NCBI GenBank assembly: GCA_022494885.1
Contig: JAGVSM010003607.1
Location: forward strand, 38,177-102,176
DNA length: 64,000 nucleotides
Direction: 5' to 3'
Origin: Micrasema longulum
Taxonomy: Eukaryota; Arthropoda; Insecta; Trichoptera; Brachycentridae
Made by a program: the position numbers and the translations under genes
In this document: positions 9,461 to 19,319 of the stretch, piece after piece
Numbering within the stretch: the first letter of the stretch is position 1
Layout of the letters: the number at the start of each line of letters is the position of its first letter
The notes under the pieces: model-generated
What the model saw: the letters and a program-made list of their open reading frames with translations, nothing else
Told to the model about the DNA's origin: nothing
Database searches by the model: none

Positions 9461-9640
9461 TTCCTCGTGCCAGAGTCGGCAGACGGAAGCCAGCTAAGGG
9501 TTGGTAATCCTGCAGATCCGGGGGAGGTCTTCTGCCGGGAGTACTTGGCAGTAATGTCGGTAGGCAGGGTAGGCAATAGGCCAGAAGCCAGGGGCAGTAC
9601 TGTTCACCGACGGAAGCGAGTTAAATAAACTCGAATAAAC
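9461..9640 (+). CDS. Candidate terminal exon, unrecognised
   Basis: A splice-acceptor-like tract (TTATTTAATCTTACAG, ending at 9460) precedes an open frame of 55 codons from 9461 to a TAA at 9626-9628. Two AATAAA signals follow at once (9624-9629, overlapping the stop, and 9634-9639). The stretch is much more GC-rich than its surroundings and the peptide is charged, ending HRRKRVK. I do not recognise it. It could be the last exon of a host gene, the 3' end of a transposon ORF, or chance. No partner exon was found. Confidence 0.3.
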
Positions 9641-10000
9641 GAGTCAGAATATTTATATAATGTGCAAATCCTCGATAATATATCCTCATAATGGAATCTG
9701 ATGAAGAGGTTGTGTTAAAATGCTAATGAAGAAGTTCAGTGCTACGGGAAATCGATAAATGTCCGAATCCGAACATATTGAAAATCAAATGAACCAAATC
9801 ACCAAACTCGACTGTATGTTTTACAAATTAAAATAATATACAATATTCCGCAAAAAGGAAAACCTTGAATACACCAAAGATATGTAAAAAGCAAACTTAA
9901 CGATCTTATAGTTTTTTAGGGAACTGGAAACAAAACAACAATACAAAGACCACAAAGGCAACAAAACAAGAAGGTGCTGGATATGAGACAACTGTACCTA
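9641..10000. other. No supported feature
   Basis: AT-rich. ATGGAATCTGATGAAGAGG at about 9692 opens a short acidic frame of 11 codons that stops at once. Nothing else is supported. Confidence 0.4.
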
Positions 10001-10004
10001 AAAA

Positions 10005-10445
10005 AAGGACTTGCACACTTCTGGTCAAATAATAAACGTTCTTCATCTCTGTTGTAATATGTTAATATTAACAGCTCCCCAGGAAGTTGGATCCAGTCCT
10101 TACCTACAAAAATTGGGATAAATTCAAAATATTGTTGATAAATCTACCTGGTCCATGAAGAAGTATAGAAATTGAAAAAAAAAAATGTTCAGGCGTTGCC
10201 TAGTATGTAGGTGAAATAATTCAATTAGATGAATCTCACTCGCATAAATAAAGGTTTCAGCTTTTTTTTCTCAAACATCAACAGATGAAAGAATTGAAGG
10301 AATACAAATGTTCAAATATGGGCAGAATGGTGAATGTTACAGTGTGTAAAGTTATATAATAAAGTGGCCACTTAAACCAGCCAATGACAGGTCATAAGCC
10401 CTGTAGATGCCTAGACTTCTATGTTACCTTCTCTAAAATGTTCTT
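10005..10445 (+). repeat. R1 repeat, near-complete unit
   Basis: Carries the R1 landmarks in order: TTCTTCATCTCTGTTGTAAT, CAGCTCCCC, ATAAATTCAAAATATTG, TTCAGGCGTTGCCTAGTATG, TAGATGAATCTCACTCGC, TGGGCAGAATGGTGAATGTT, CATAAGCCCTGTAGATGCC. Its right end is cut at 10445 by a LINE insertion and resumes at 11005. Confidence 0.85.
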
Positions 10446-11004
10446 ATTTATTTATTTATTTATTTGATACTTTATATTCATAAACAATATGTATACATAT
10501 AAGGGCGGGCATATTGCCTTAAGGCAATTTCTTCCTACCTACCCAAACCGTTCAGTTTGAGAAAATTATAAATACATGGACATATTGAATCTTACAATTT
10601 TATACAAAAATTAAAAGCAAAGATTAACAAAAAAAATATATATATAAAAATAACACTATACTTTGAAGACAGGAAAGGAAAGAAGGAGGATAAAGGAACA
10701 ACTTAAATATTTAGATAGTGACATTTTAATCTTGGTTTAATTGTTATAAAGAAGGGGTGTCTTTGACATGAGTGGGTAGATTATTCCACAATCGAGCAGC
10801 TACTACTGTGAAAGAAGAGGCAAGAAAATTAGAGCGATGAAAGGGTATAAAAAGGGTTCCCTCGTTACTAGAACAAAGAGATAGTCCGTGTTGTGAGAGA
10901 GGTTGGATTAGCTCTCTCAGATAAACAGGCGAAGTGGGATTATTTAAAATATTGTGAAGAAGTGATAGAATGTGAATGTTTCTTCTATGCCGGATACTGA
11001 GCCA
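10446..11004 (-). pseudogene. 5'-truncated jockey/CR1-like LINE inserted in R1
   Basis: The minus strand reads LSIRHRRNIHILSLL, YLRELIQPLSQHGLSL, and AARLWNNLP, the standard C-terminus of jockey/CR1-type RTs; about 85 codons remain before the stop at 10744. The 3' UTR has the stem-loop ATTGCCTTAAGGCAAT followed by ATGCCCGCCC (10503-10533) and a TAAA-repeat tail. TTCTT flanks both sides (10441-10445 and 11005-11009), a short target duplication within the R1 repeat. A sister copy is at 17425-18270. Confidence 0.85.
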
Positions 11005-11290
11005 TTCTTCATCTCTGTTGTAATATGTTAAAATTAAAATTAAAATTTTCTGTTTTGCGCTTTTTTGATTGAAAATCAATGCAATTTCATGAAATAATCG
11101 TCGACAAAGAATGGCTTGTTCGGTCCTGGAAAACTGAGTGTGCAAGTGAGAGTTGTGATACTGGATGTGTCAGGAAGATTTGGAAGCCCGCTAAGTTCAC
11201 ATCTACCGGACACGAGTGACGACATACGGACGTATCGAGTCCAAACTGAATATCCGATTGTGGACGAGCGCTAACACTGTATCACGTTAA
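11005..11290. repeat. R1 continuation and unassigned sequence
   Basis: 11005-11031 (TTCTTCATCTCTGTTGTAAT) is the other half of the R1 unit split by the LINE. After that it diverges; 11035-11290 is not recognised. Confidence 0.5.
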
Positions 11291-11294
11291 TATT

Positions 11295-12490
11295 TATTGT
11301 AATTATAAGTCAACAATATTTTTAGTTTGTCCAAATTTTTGTAGACATGGACTGGATTCAACTCCCCGGGGAGCTGTTTATATTAACATATTACAACAGA
11401 GATGAAGAACATTTAAGATAATGTAATATAGAAGTCTAGGCATCTACAGGGCTTATGACCTATCAATGGCTGGTATTACATCTCAGTTTCAGTTCTTTAA
11501 CTTCACAAACATCAACAGATGAAAGAATTGAAGGAATTTAGATGTTCAAATATGGGCAGAATGGTGAATGTTACACAGTGTTTAAAGTGGCCACCTTAAC
11601 CAGCCATTGACAGGTCATAAGCCCTGTAGATGCCTAGACTTCTATATAACCTTCTCTTAAATGTTCTTCATCTCTGTTGTAATATGTTAATACAAACAGC
11701 TCCCCGGGGAGTTGAATCCGTTATATAGCATTGCCTAAATACCCCTTATACCAGTTAGTTTAATCAACAATGTGTTGAATGTATTAAAATGTTTGTGTGT
11801 AACGTTGCCACATAAACCAGCTAATGACAGGTCATAAGCCCTGTAAATTTCTAGACTTCCAAATGGTTTTTTCTCTCTTTTGCAAAAAAGTAGGTCTTTA
11901 TAACTCTCCAGGGAGGGAAATGCAGCCTGTCTTTAAACATTTGGACACACTTTAAACATTGTAATAATAATAAATATACAGGTCATAAGCCCTGTAGATG
12001 CCTAGACTTCAATATTACCTTCTCTTAAATGTTCTTCATCTCTGTTGTAATATGTTAATTTAAACAGCTCCCCAGGGAGTTGAATCCAGTCCTTGTCTAC
12101 AAAAATTTGGACAAACTCAAAATATTGTTGATAAATTACCTGGTCCATGAAGATGTATAGAAATTGAAAAAAAAACATTTTCAGGCGTTGCCTAGTATGC
12201 AGGTGAAATAATTCAATTAGATGAATCTCACCCGCATAAATAAAGGTTTCAACTCTTTAACTTCGCAAACATCAACAGATGAAAGAATTGAAGGAATATA
12301 GATGTTTAAATATAGGCAGAATGGTGAATGTTACACAGTGTGTAAAGTGGCCACTTAAACCAGCCATTGACAGGTCATAAGCCCCGTAGATGCCTAGACT
12401 TCTATATTACCTTCTATAAAATGTTCTTCATCTCTGTTGTAATATGTTAATATTAACAGCTCCTCAGAGAGTTGAATCCAGTCCATGTCG
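11295..12490. repeat. R1 cluster: head-to-head pair plus two direct copies
   Basis: 11300-11480 is R1 in minus orientation (ending AGGGCTTATGACCTATCAAT), 11495-11720 is R1 in plus orientation, so the two form an inverted pair. 11745-11870 is a short diverged plus copy. 11975-12060 and 12061-12490 are plus pieces, the last a nearly complete unit from CTCCCCAGGGAGTTGAATCC round to the next CAGCTCCTCAGAGAGTTGAA. Every copy keeps the ACAGGTCATAAGCCCTGT hairpin or its complement. Confidence 0.88.
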
Positions 12491-12499
12491 ATTTCTTAA

Positions 12500-12975
12500 A
12501 TCTTTTTGAAAGTGATAATTATTAATGTAATTTATATAGATGGTGTTTTATTTTTCTTATACAATAATGTTTTCTTTTTATTTCGGATGTATTAATATGT
12601 ATGACATTATGTATTGTCAAAAAAATGATTTTTCTTATGTACGGTCCCAAATGAGTTTCTTTAATAACTCCTGGGAGTGTAATATGTAATTTTTGTATTA
12701 TATGTTTTATTAATAATAAAAAATATAAATATATATTTATATTTACGTATTAATGTGTGTATATTTGTGTGAAAGTTCAAAGTATCTCCGTTGGTAACCG
12801 GATTCGGTAATTGACTACAACATACATAAAATAAATACAAGAGCATCAAATAATTTAACTTGCGAGCAACCTAGGACCAACAGAAAAAGAAACAGTTTTT
12901 TTATACAGAAATAAATTTTTACAATTAACTTTCTAATGATCTAAAAAATATACAAAACATGTACGTACTTAAAAA
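12500..12975. other. AT-rich, one CTCC/GGAG hairpin
   Basis: AACTCCTGGGAGTG near 12666 resembles the CTCCC/GGGAG hairpin found at R1 edges. No other signal; open frames are chance. Confidence 0.45.
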
Positions 12976-12977
12976 AC

Positions 12978-13320
12978 ACCTAAATAAAACAGTTCTCACA
13001 GCCCGTGTGACGAGTGATATGTGATGTTATTTTATTGAATTTTTATTTAAACTATTTTGTTATTATAAATAATATGGGGATATGAGGGGTCATACCAGCA
13101 CTTCAACTGATTGGGAATATTTCGTACTAATAAAATGTTTAGCATATTCTAAACTTTGATGTCTTAATTACATTGTTTATGTCATTTTCCTGTTATTTCT
13201 GTATGATTTTTAATGGCATTGTCATATTTGTGTTTGTATACCAAAAAATTCACCAAAAACAATAAAAAAGGAATGGCCCACGCTCAGACGTTTAAGTCTT
13301 TGTGGGCATTTTTTCCAAAT
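12978..13320 (+). repeat. LINE-like 3' tail, family U, copy 1
   Basis: Shares AGTGATATGTGATGTTATTT, CATACCAG and GATTGGGAATATTT with 20290-20430, and a part with the minus strand at 27405-27475. At 13275-13310 lies a hairpin: GGCCCAC then, after AGACG-loop-AGTCT, GTGGGC. Similar hairpins with GGCATGGCCTG are at 21.3, 34.5 and 39.7 kb. Confidence 0.55.
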
Positions 13321-13459
13321 TTAAGGCTATGTTTTTTTTTAGAATATGTATTTTTTCTCTTTTTCTCTTCTAATGTTTAATATGTAATTTAATATGTTTA
13401 ATATGTAAAATATGTAATTTAATACATGCATAATATGTAACAGTATGGAAAAATAAACA

Positions 13460-13482
13460 AAAAAAAAAAAAAAAAAAAAAAA
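13460..13482. repeat. Poly(A) tract
   Basis: About 23 consecutive A after AAATAAAC. May be a retroelement 3' tail, but no body can be joined to it. Confidence 0.7.
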
Positions 13483-13506
13483 CCTTGTATTTTGTCATAA
13501 TTTCGT

Positions 13507-13606
13507 CATCTACATGTTTAGAAAAAATATATGAACGTGTTCTATTTTTCATTGAGAAAACTTAATTTTACTTTGTAGATAAAATTAGAGATAAATTTTA
13601 ACTACC
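13507..13606 (-). mobile_element. MITE family P, left inverted half
   Basis: The minus strand matches the start of the element at 13619 over about 90 bases: AAAATTTATCT, AATTTTATCT, CAAAGTAAAAT and TCTAAACATGT in the same order. Together the two form a head-to-head palindrome centred near 13622. Confidence 0.65.
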
Positions 13607-13618
13607 CATCAGAGTACC

Positions 13619-13858
13619 TGGGCCCTGATTACAATGAGAAGTTGAAATTTATCTTCAATTTTATCTCCAAAGTAAAATGAAGTTTTATGTATGAAAATCA
13701 GAATGTGTACATTTTTTTTTGCTTCTAAACATGTTCAATTATAGGTTCCCGATGATGATACTTTAAATATTCGTGAAAATATACTCATTTTCGTATTCAA
13801 ATATCGGTTTTTGTTTATAGACGGTCGAAGATAACTTGCCGTTGTAATCGGGGCCATC
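13619..13858 (+). mobile_element. MITE family P, complete element
   Basis: Terminal inverted repeats: GGGCCCTGATTACAATGAG at the left, and at the right the complement of GGCCCCGATTACAACGGC; both run on to AAGTT. Length is about 240 bp with no coding capacity. A second copy, minus strand, is at 51030-51290 (TATCGGTTTTTTATTT, TACTCATTTTCGTA). Neither copy has a clear target duplication. Confidence 0.75.
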
Positions 13859-13899
13859 ACACGGGGATCCATCACAATAGGTCTTTTCCCCACCTCTAA

Positions 13900-14380
13900 G
13901 AATAAGGATAAGATGTCACATCTCTGTTGCAATCAGTTACCATTAATCAACTGCTACTACTTGGGTCTACTTGGATAGATATTTAAATTTCAAAACACAT
14001 TCTCAGTATATAAAAAAAAAAATAATCTTTAATTTCATCTATGGGAAGATTACGAAATGTAATAGATGTAAAGAGACTATAGTGTTCCTATATATAAAAC
14101 AATCATATGTCTACACATAAATTACTGTTCTTCTATTCTTTTTTTATGTAATGTAGGAGAAATTTAAAATATACAAATTCTTCAAAATAAGGCGATGCGG
14201 ATTATACTAAAAAAAAATATCTATTCTAATGTAGAAAGAATGCATAAAGAAATTGGCTTGCTCACAGTAAAGCAGCAAATTAAATATAACGTAGCAATTT
14301 TATGCATAAAATAATTAAGGGGATGAATAAAATAAAAACAATAATGTCATACATATGAAACAAGGAGCAAACAATCTCGG
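13900..14380. other. No strong feature
   Basis: AT-rich. About 14150-14320 on the plus strand has LINE-like wording (LQNKAMRIIL-type: TTCTTCAAAATAAGGCGATG, GCATAAAGAAATTGGCTTGC), which may be a decayed LINE RT C-terminal frame (Q-N-K-A-M-R-I-I, then M-H-K-E-I-G-L-L). Fragmentary. Confidence 0.45.
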
Positions 14381-14382
14381 TC

Positions 14383-14530
14383 TAAAGCTAGGGTTTCCTA
14401 GGACAGCGGTGCCCGTATCTTAACGGCCGGAGTGAACGGTGATGCTGTGGACAGCCGTCCTAACAGTGACTAGAGAGTGGTTTCGTGGGAAAACGGTTTT
14501 CATAACATTTATTTACACCGTTTCCCAAAT
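14383..14530 (+). mobile_element. Inverted-repeat element V, deleted copy
   Basis: Begins TAAAGCTAGGGTTTCCTAGG and keeps the full left end of element V (15692-16625), including CGGTGCCCGTAT, GGCCG, GTGGACAGCCGTC. After AACGGTTTTCATAAC it jumps to TTTACACCGTTTCCC, the inner edge of the right end. So it is an internal-deletion copy that has also lost its outer right end. Confidence 0.7.
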
Positions 14531-15060
14531 GAATAAATTAATTAAAATTATTAATATTTAAAGGATCGTGGTCAAACATTTTACTAAATATAATTGAATT
14601 AAAATGACAACACTAAATAGATTATCAAGATAGTGTATCATTTTCATACAAAACAATGTTGAGTTTGTTAATGAGTAAGTAACTTTTATTATTATCTTTA
14701 AAAGCGTTTGAGGTTCGCTATTTGCTGGTAAGGGCTATGGACACCGTTGCTCAGGCGAACGATCTTTCTAACGTTATTTTGCCTTGCATATGTCCAATTC
14801 GAAGTAAAAACGGTTTATCTTGGACCCCTATGTTAAAACTCGTAAGGCTATTTTAAAGACCGACGGAAATTTTCGAAAAGTATAAATATTCATATCTTCG
14901 GACGAGGGGAACAATTGCATAAGTCAACTTTTTAATTCGTTTTTTTTATTTGCTCATCGTTCCGATGCGCGGGCTGTCATGCTATTGCTCGTTTATCACG
15001 TCAGACCTGCCACATTATTATAATATTATTGAACTTATTAATATACAAGTTGACAAAATG
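14531..15060. other. No supported feature
   Basis: AT-rich with a somewhat GC-richer patch at 14700-14850. No frame, tRNA-like block or repeat end was recognised. Confidence 0.4.
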
Positions 15061-15104
15061 TAAAGAAATGCAATACCAATGTTTTCGGTCAGGAGCCGCC
15101 AGTG

Positions 15105-15165
15105 ATAGTGGGTATTGCATGTTGATTTAGTTGGTGTCCTGACAAAGCGACACAGAAACATCGGA
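15105..15165 (+). ncRNA. Degenerate hammerhead-like sequence
   Basis: Aligns with the minus strand at 42818-42900: TTGGTGTCCTGAC is shared. Here the conserved CUGANGA box reads CTGACAA (15139-15145), and the helix III segment is shortened to ACATCGG after GAAA (15155-15158). Both changes would abolish cleavage. Confidence 0.5.
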
Positions 15166-15240
15166 AAGTGGTTAGATACAAATATTTAATATCGTTTAGA
15201 GAATTGCGGATTCGGAGAAATTATTATTGTGAAAACACAT

Positions 15241-15420
15241 CATATGCTTTTTAACACGAACGTCAAAATTTCTTGATGTTCTTCCAACGTAAACTGAAGG
15301 ACAAAAATTGCATTTGAATTGCTATACACCTGAACTATTTAATAAACTATCTTTATCTTTATTACTAAGCAAAAATTTACCAATATTGTTATTTGTATCA
15401 AAAGCAGGTTTGATATTATT
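15241..15420 (-). pseudogene. Penelope-like element GIY-YIG endonuclease fragment
   Basis: The minus-strand frame gives KPAFDTNNNIGKFLL, then SSGV with a stop at the Tyr of the GIY motif, then CNFCPSVYVGRTSRNFDVRV and KKHM. This is the order seen in Penelope-like elements: a lead-in, GIY, a Cys pair, YVG with the catalytic Arg, and an R-x-K-x-H block. The domain is about half its normal length and carries an in-frame stop. The plus-strand tail GTCGGTAAGTGGT abuts it at 15435. A later part of the domain is at 43.7 kb. Confidence 0.82.
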
Positions 15421-15530
15421 TGGTAGACATAGAAGTCGGTAAGTGGTAATGTACAAATATTTAATAACATTTACTTAAATGTTTGACCACAAAGTTAATG
15501 CTTAAAATATTGAAATTAAATTTAGCTCAA
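15421..15530 (+). mobile_element. Penelope-like terminal-repeat tail
   Basis: GTAGACATAGAAGTCGGTAA, then a TACAAATATTTAATAAC block and GACCACAAAGTTAATGCTT, match the sequence at 43885-43960. The first part equals the 3' side of the hammerhead-like fold at 42.8 kb. Confidence 0.6.
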
Positions 15531-15691
15531 AAGATAATTATTGCTCTTTTGACTAATAAGTTTGCCGACCACCGCGCTAGAGTATCAGAAAAACTGTCAT
15601 TATTTAGAGTCAAAATAGCGATTGTTTAAAACGGACGGTTTCAAGCACCTTTAACGAATTAATCAGTAAACATTTTCGTAAAAAAAAGCTG

Positions 15692-16625
15692 TAAAGCCAG
15701 GGTTTCCTAGGACAGCGGTGCCCGTATATTAACGGCCGTAGTGAACGGTGATGCAGTGGACAGCCGTCGTAACGGTGAATAGAGTGTGGTTTCCTAGGAA
15801 AACGGTGTTATCAACACCATTTTTTTATATTTTTTTTTTATTATATTGAAAACATATTATACATAATTATATACAATATTCCCAAGGAGTTTTTTTAAAA
15901 AAAACTCATTTAGGGACATACAGATAATAATTTTTTTAGAGACGTTTTTAAATTTTAAACTATAATATTATTTAACAAAAGCAGAAAAATTAAAATTATG
16001 ATATACTACACATTAAAAAGGGTATGAAAAATACTTGAAAATAACAGAATAAACAGAATACTAGGCATGGAAATAAATTCAAAATAATGTTTACATTATG
16101 CAATCTGGGAAAGAAAATTGAAAAAGTTTAAAAATTACATGGATGTATATATACATACTGAACTAGTACAAAATAAAATCATTTTTTTTAATTAACAAAA
16201 TATGCGCACACCCAATACAGGTTATTTTTTTTATCAAAAACGTTGAAAAAATTGAAATTATGTATACAAGCCAAAAAAAGTATATAAAAAGAAAAAAACA
16301 CAAATAACATTTAAATAGTATTAAAAATTACATATACAAGCAAAAACGGTGAAATATTAAAAGGTATATGTTCAAGAATGCGCATTCTCTATAAACTAAC
16401 ATTATTTATTCAAAGTACTTCTGGAAAAAATAATTCTTCAATTCGCACGTCCTGTTTCTATATTTTGAAATAGGTACTTTAAATTTTTGTGGCAATTTAT
16501 TTATTTTAACACCGTTTCCCTAGGAAACCACTCTTTATTCGACGTTACGACGGCTGTCCACTGCATCAACGTTCACTACGGCCGTTAAAATACGGGCACC
16601 GCTTTCCTAGGAAACCCTAGCTTTA
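15692..16625. mobile_element. Inverted-repeat element V, 934 bp
   Basis: Left end 15692-15815 and right end 16502-16625 are inverted repeats of about 124 bases: TAAAGCCAGGGTTTCCTAGG..CGGTGCCCGTAT..GGCCG..GGACAGCCGTCGTAAC..GTGGTTTCCTAGGAAAACGG. The motif GGTTTCCTAGGA opens and closes each end, so the terminal repeat is itself built from two copies of a near-palindrome (TTTCCTAGGAAA). The 690-bp middle is AT-rich with no ORF. It looks like a non-autonomous DNA transposon; the superfamily is unknown and no target duplication was seen. Confidence 0.82.
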
Positions 16626-16639
16626 CGCGGTACTGGCGT

Positions 16640-17420
16640 ACCACCGATGCAACGATAAGACGGATGAAGTCGATCATAGGTGTTTTTGATATCTCAAGCC
16701 ATGTGTGATGACAGTACTAGTGCGGAAGACGGTAATGTCTTTTTAACATCTCACCCCCACTTATATTAGGGCCCCTATGGCTCGCGTGTTATGTAAACAT
16801 CAGCGGGACGGTTAAATATGCACATATCTAATAAAAAAAACTAAACATGATGCACACGTTATTTTCAATATTGATAACTAAAGGTAAAATACACAAAACG
16901 CATTTTACTCAAAATCGCACGACCGGTAGTTAACTACACCAGCGTAAAAAAATACCTTAAGAAAACGGCGCTGCATAAATGAGTTGCTATTCAAACATTT
17001 AAGTAAATACTAAAAAAAAATCTAAGACGCGAAGTATATTAATTAATAATAAATATAAATATAAATAAACAAACGAAATAATTTACGTAATTAAAATTAT
17101 GTAAATTAAAATAAATAAATTACTCATTATTATTTTATTGTTCAGCCCTGTTTTATAAGTTGTTTACGCGTGATCTGCTCGTTAAATGTTGTCAAATCTT
17201 TCGTTAATTTGCAACAATTTTGCAACATGGCTACAAAAACATTGGTAAATTAAGGCATGTATCACTCAAATTTGGGTGCTTTGCCGAGAAGGGAAAAAAA
17301 TAGTAAATATTTCATTCTTTTTATTGTAAAAAATAAGTATAAAATTACAAATGTTTTGTACAATCATTTTTTGTATTTTTCTTTCCAACTCTAATTTCTT
17401 AATTAATGCTGAGCAAACGT
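16640..17420. other. No supported feature
   Basis: 16640-17000 is moderately GC-rich and later parts AT-rich. No repeat border, frame or RNA gene was recognised. Confidence 0.4.
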
Positions 17421-17424
17421 TGTC

Positions 17425-18270
17425 CAAAGCTTACTTCTTCCAATCCTTGACTATGCGGATGTATGTTATCCAGATGCTAACCATGAATTACTTAATAAGT
17501 TAGAACGATTGCAGAATAATTGTATACGATATATCTTCGCAAATTCGACGACATAACCGATAAATAATCCCACTTCACCTGTTTATCTGAGAGAGCTCTT
17601 TCGACCTCTTTCACAACACGGATTATCTCTTTGTTCTAGTAACGAGGGAACCCTTTTTATACCCTTTCATCGCTCTAATTTTCTTGCCTTCTATTACACA
17701 GTAGTAGCTGCTCGATTGTGGAATAATGTTAGACACCCCTTCTTCATTTACATTTAAGCCAATATTGAAATGTTACTATCTAAATATTAAAGTTGTTCCT
17801 TTATCCTTCTTCTTTCCTTCCCATCCCCTTTCCTCTCTTCATATTATAGTGTTATTCTTTATATATTTTTATATTGTAAATCTTTGTTTTTGCCTCCTTT
17901 TTCACAGGATTAGCTGCCCGATTATGAAATAATTTACCCACTAATGTCGGAGACGCCCCTTCTTTAATTACATTCAAATCACGTATGAAATGTCACCTGA
18001 ATACTTAAGTTATTCCTTTTTCCTCCCTCTTTACCCCCTCCTCTCTTCATAGTATAGTGTAGATATTTAGTCAATTTTTACTTCTTAAAAAATATATATA
18101 TTTTTTTAAATATTTTGTTTTATTAAGAAATTATTAATAAACCGACAATATATCCATGTACTTGTAATTTACTCAAACTGAACGGTTTGGATTGGTAGGG
18201 AGAAATTGCCTTAAAGCAATATGCCCGCCCTTATATGTATATGTATATGAAGTGTTCAATAAATAAATAA
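17425..18270 (+). pseudogene. Jockey/CR1-like LINE, 5'-truncated, with partial duplication
   Basis: Plus-strand frames read PILDYADVCYPDANHELL, then KLERLQNNCIRYIF, a short break, YLREL-RPLSQHGLSL and AARLWNNV. This is the RT thumb and C-terminus of the same family as 10446-11004. The 3' UTR has AATTGCCTTAAAGCAATATG then CCCGCCC (18203-18230) and an AATAAATAAATAAAT tail. A second copy of the C-terminal end plus UTR start occurs at about 17885-18030. Stops and frame changes show it is dead. Confidence 0.85.
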
Positions 18271-18294
18271 ATCGTCATAAATCGTTAATAAAAG

Positions 18295-18525
18295 TCGCTT
18301 GCACACACCTGAACACATACTCCCACACAAATACACACAAGCACACCTCTACACTTACTTTCATACAAATACACACAAACACACCTTTTTGTTGCACCAA
18401 AATTTAATATGTATGATTTTTATTTAGAAACTTCGCTGGTCTGTCTTTAAACTGTATCTTTTTTATTTTATTACATCATTGCCAAGTGGTTGTTTCTGTC
18501 AAATAAATTAATAAATAAATTCCAC
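18295..18525 (+). repeat. LINE-like 3' UTR, family W, copy 1
   Basis: CA-rich run (CACACA..CACACC), then GTTGCACCAAAATTTAATAT, GAAACTTCGCTGGTCTGTCT, ending in AAATAAATTAATAAATAAAT. The minus strand at 59775-59970 is a second copy. Confidence 0.65.
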
Positions 18526-18680
18526 GGAACCTAAGAACTGTGTTGAGTTGGGACGAATATAAGTATAAAATTTTTACAGTCAATATCGCCATATTTACAG
18601 CATTTAACAAAAACATCATGCAATAAAAAAAACATTAAAAATACGAAAAAATAAACGACAATACTGAAATAAAACTAAAA

Positions 18681-18895
18681 CTAAATATTTGAAAAACTGT
18701 CAAGGAGTTTCTCACTCAAATCCCTCCCCCTGGGGAAGATCCAGCCCTGAAACTCTTTTTTAAAAATAGTATTTGTCTTTGAGAGCTTTACACGCTCTTC
18801 CAAAATATTAAACACTCTCGGTGCGATAAAGGAGAGGTGTTTCTGAGCGAAAGTCGTCCGGGTTTGGGGATTGCCACAATTCATTCCCTGGGAAA
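18681..18895 (-). pseudogene. LINE RT C-terminal fragment
   Basis: The minus-strand frame has RTTFAQKHLSFIAPRVFNIL followed by FKKEFQGWI. The A-x-x-x-x-x-x-x-P-R-x-F-N motif marks the C-terminus of a CR1/jockey-type RT. A related copy lies at 35270-35430. The 3' flank 18530-18680 matches the UTR near 35.1 kb only weakly. Confidence 0.75.
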
Positions 18896-19089
18896 ACCTC
18901 GATCATAAGTTTTGCTGAGACTTCTCCTTATTGTTCCACCAGAAGTGCGTCACTGCCTCTTTTAGGTAAAATTGCCTCGCATCCAGTATTCTTAAGCATT
19001 GGAACGTAATTATATTACTAAATTGAAAAAAAAGCGTTTTTACCTTTTGAATAGAGTATAAACTCGTGGTTAGATAGGGATATTTTTTT

Positions 19090-19300
19090 AATTTGTTGCA
19101 ACACAGATGGAAAACATTTTTGAGAACGGAATATAGAAGTCTAGGTATTTACAGGGCTTATGACTTATTTACAGGGTCATTCGCTGGTTTAAGTGGCCAC
19201 TTTACACATTGCGTAATATTAACCATTCTGCCCATGTTTAAACATCCAAATTTGAATTACGCAAATGTATCAATTTTGGGGAACATTTGGATAAAATATA
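19090..19300 (-). repeat. R1 copy, minus orientation
   Basis: AGAAGTCTAGGTATTTACAG, GGTTTAAGTGGCCACTTTAC and ACATTCTGCCC-like blocks; a short duplicated ACAGGGCTTATGACTTATTT/ACAGGGTCATTCGC segment distinguishes it. Confidence 0.75.
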
Positions 19301-19319
19301 TTAACGAGTATATTTATAT

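Noticed and set aside
10744..11145. Single 133-residue protein
   Set aside because: The N-terminal third is R1 and flanking sequence, joined to a LINE C-terminus across an insertion border.
11295..12490. CRISPR-like array because of repeated 30-40 base blocks
   Set aside because: Units are ~390-base dispersed repeats with inverted copies and diverged spacers, in eukaryotic-style DNA.
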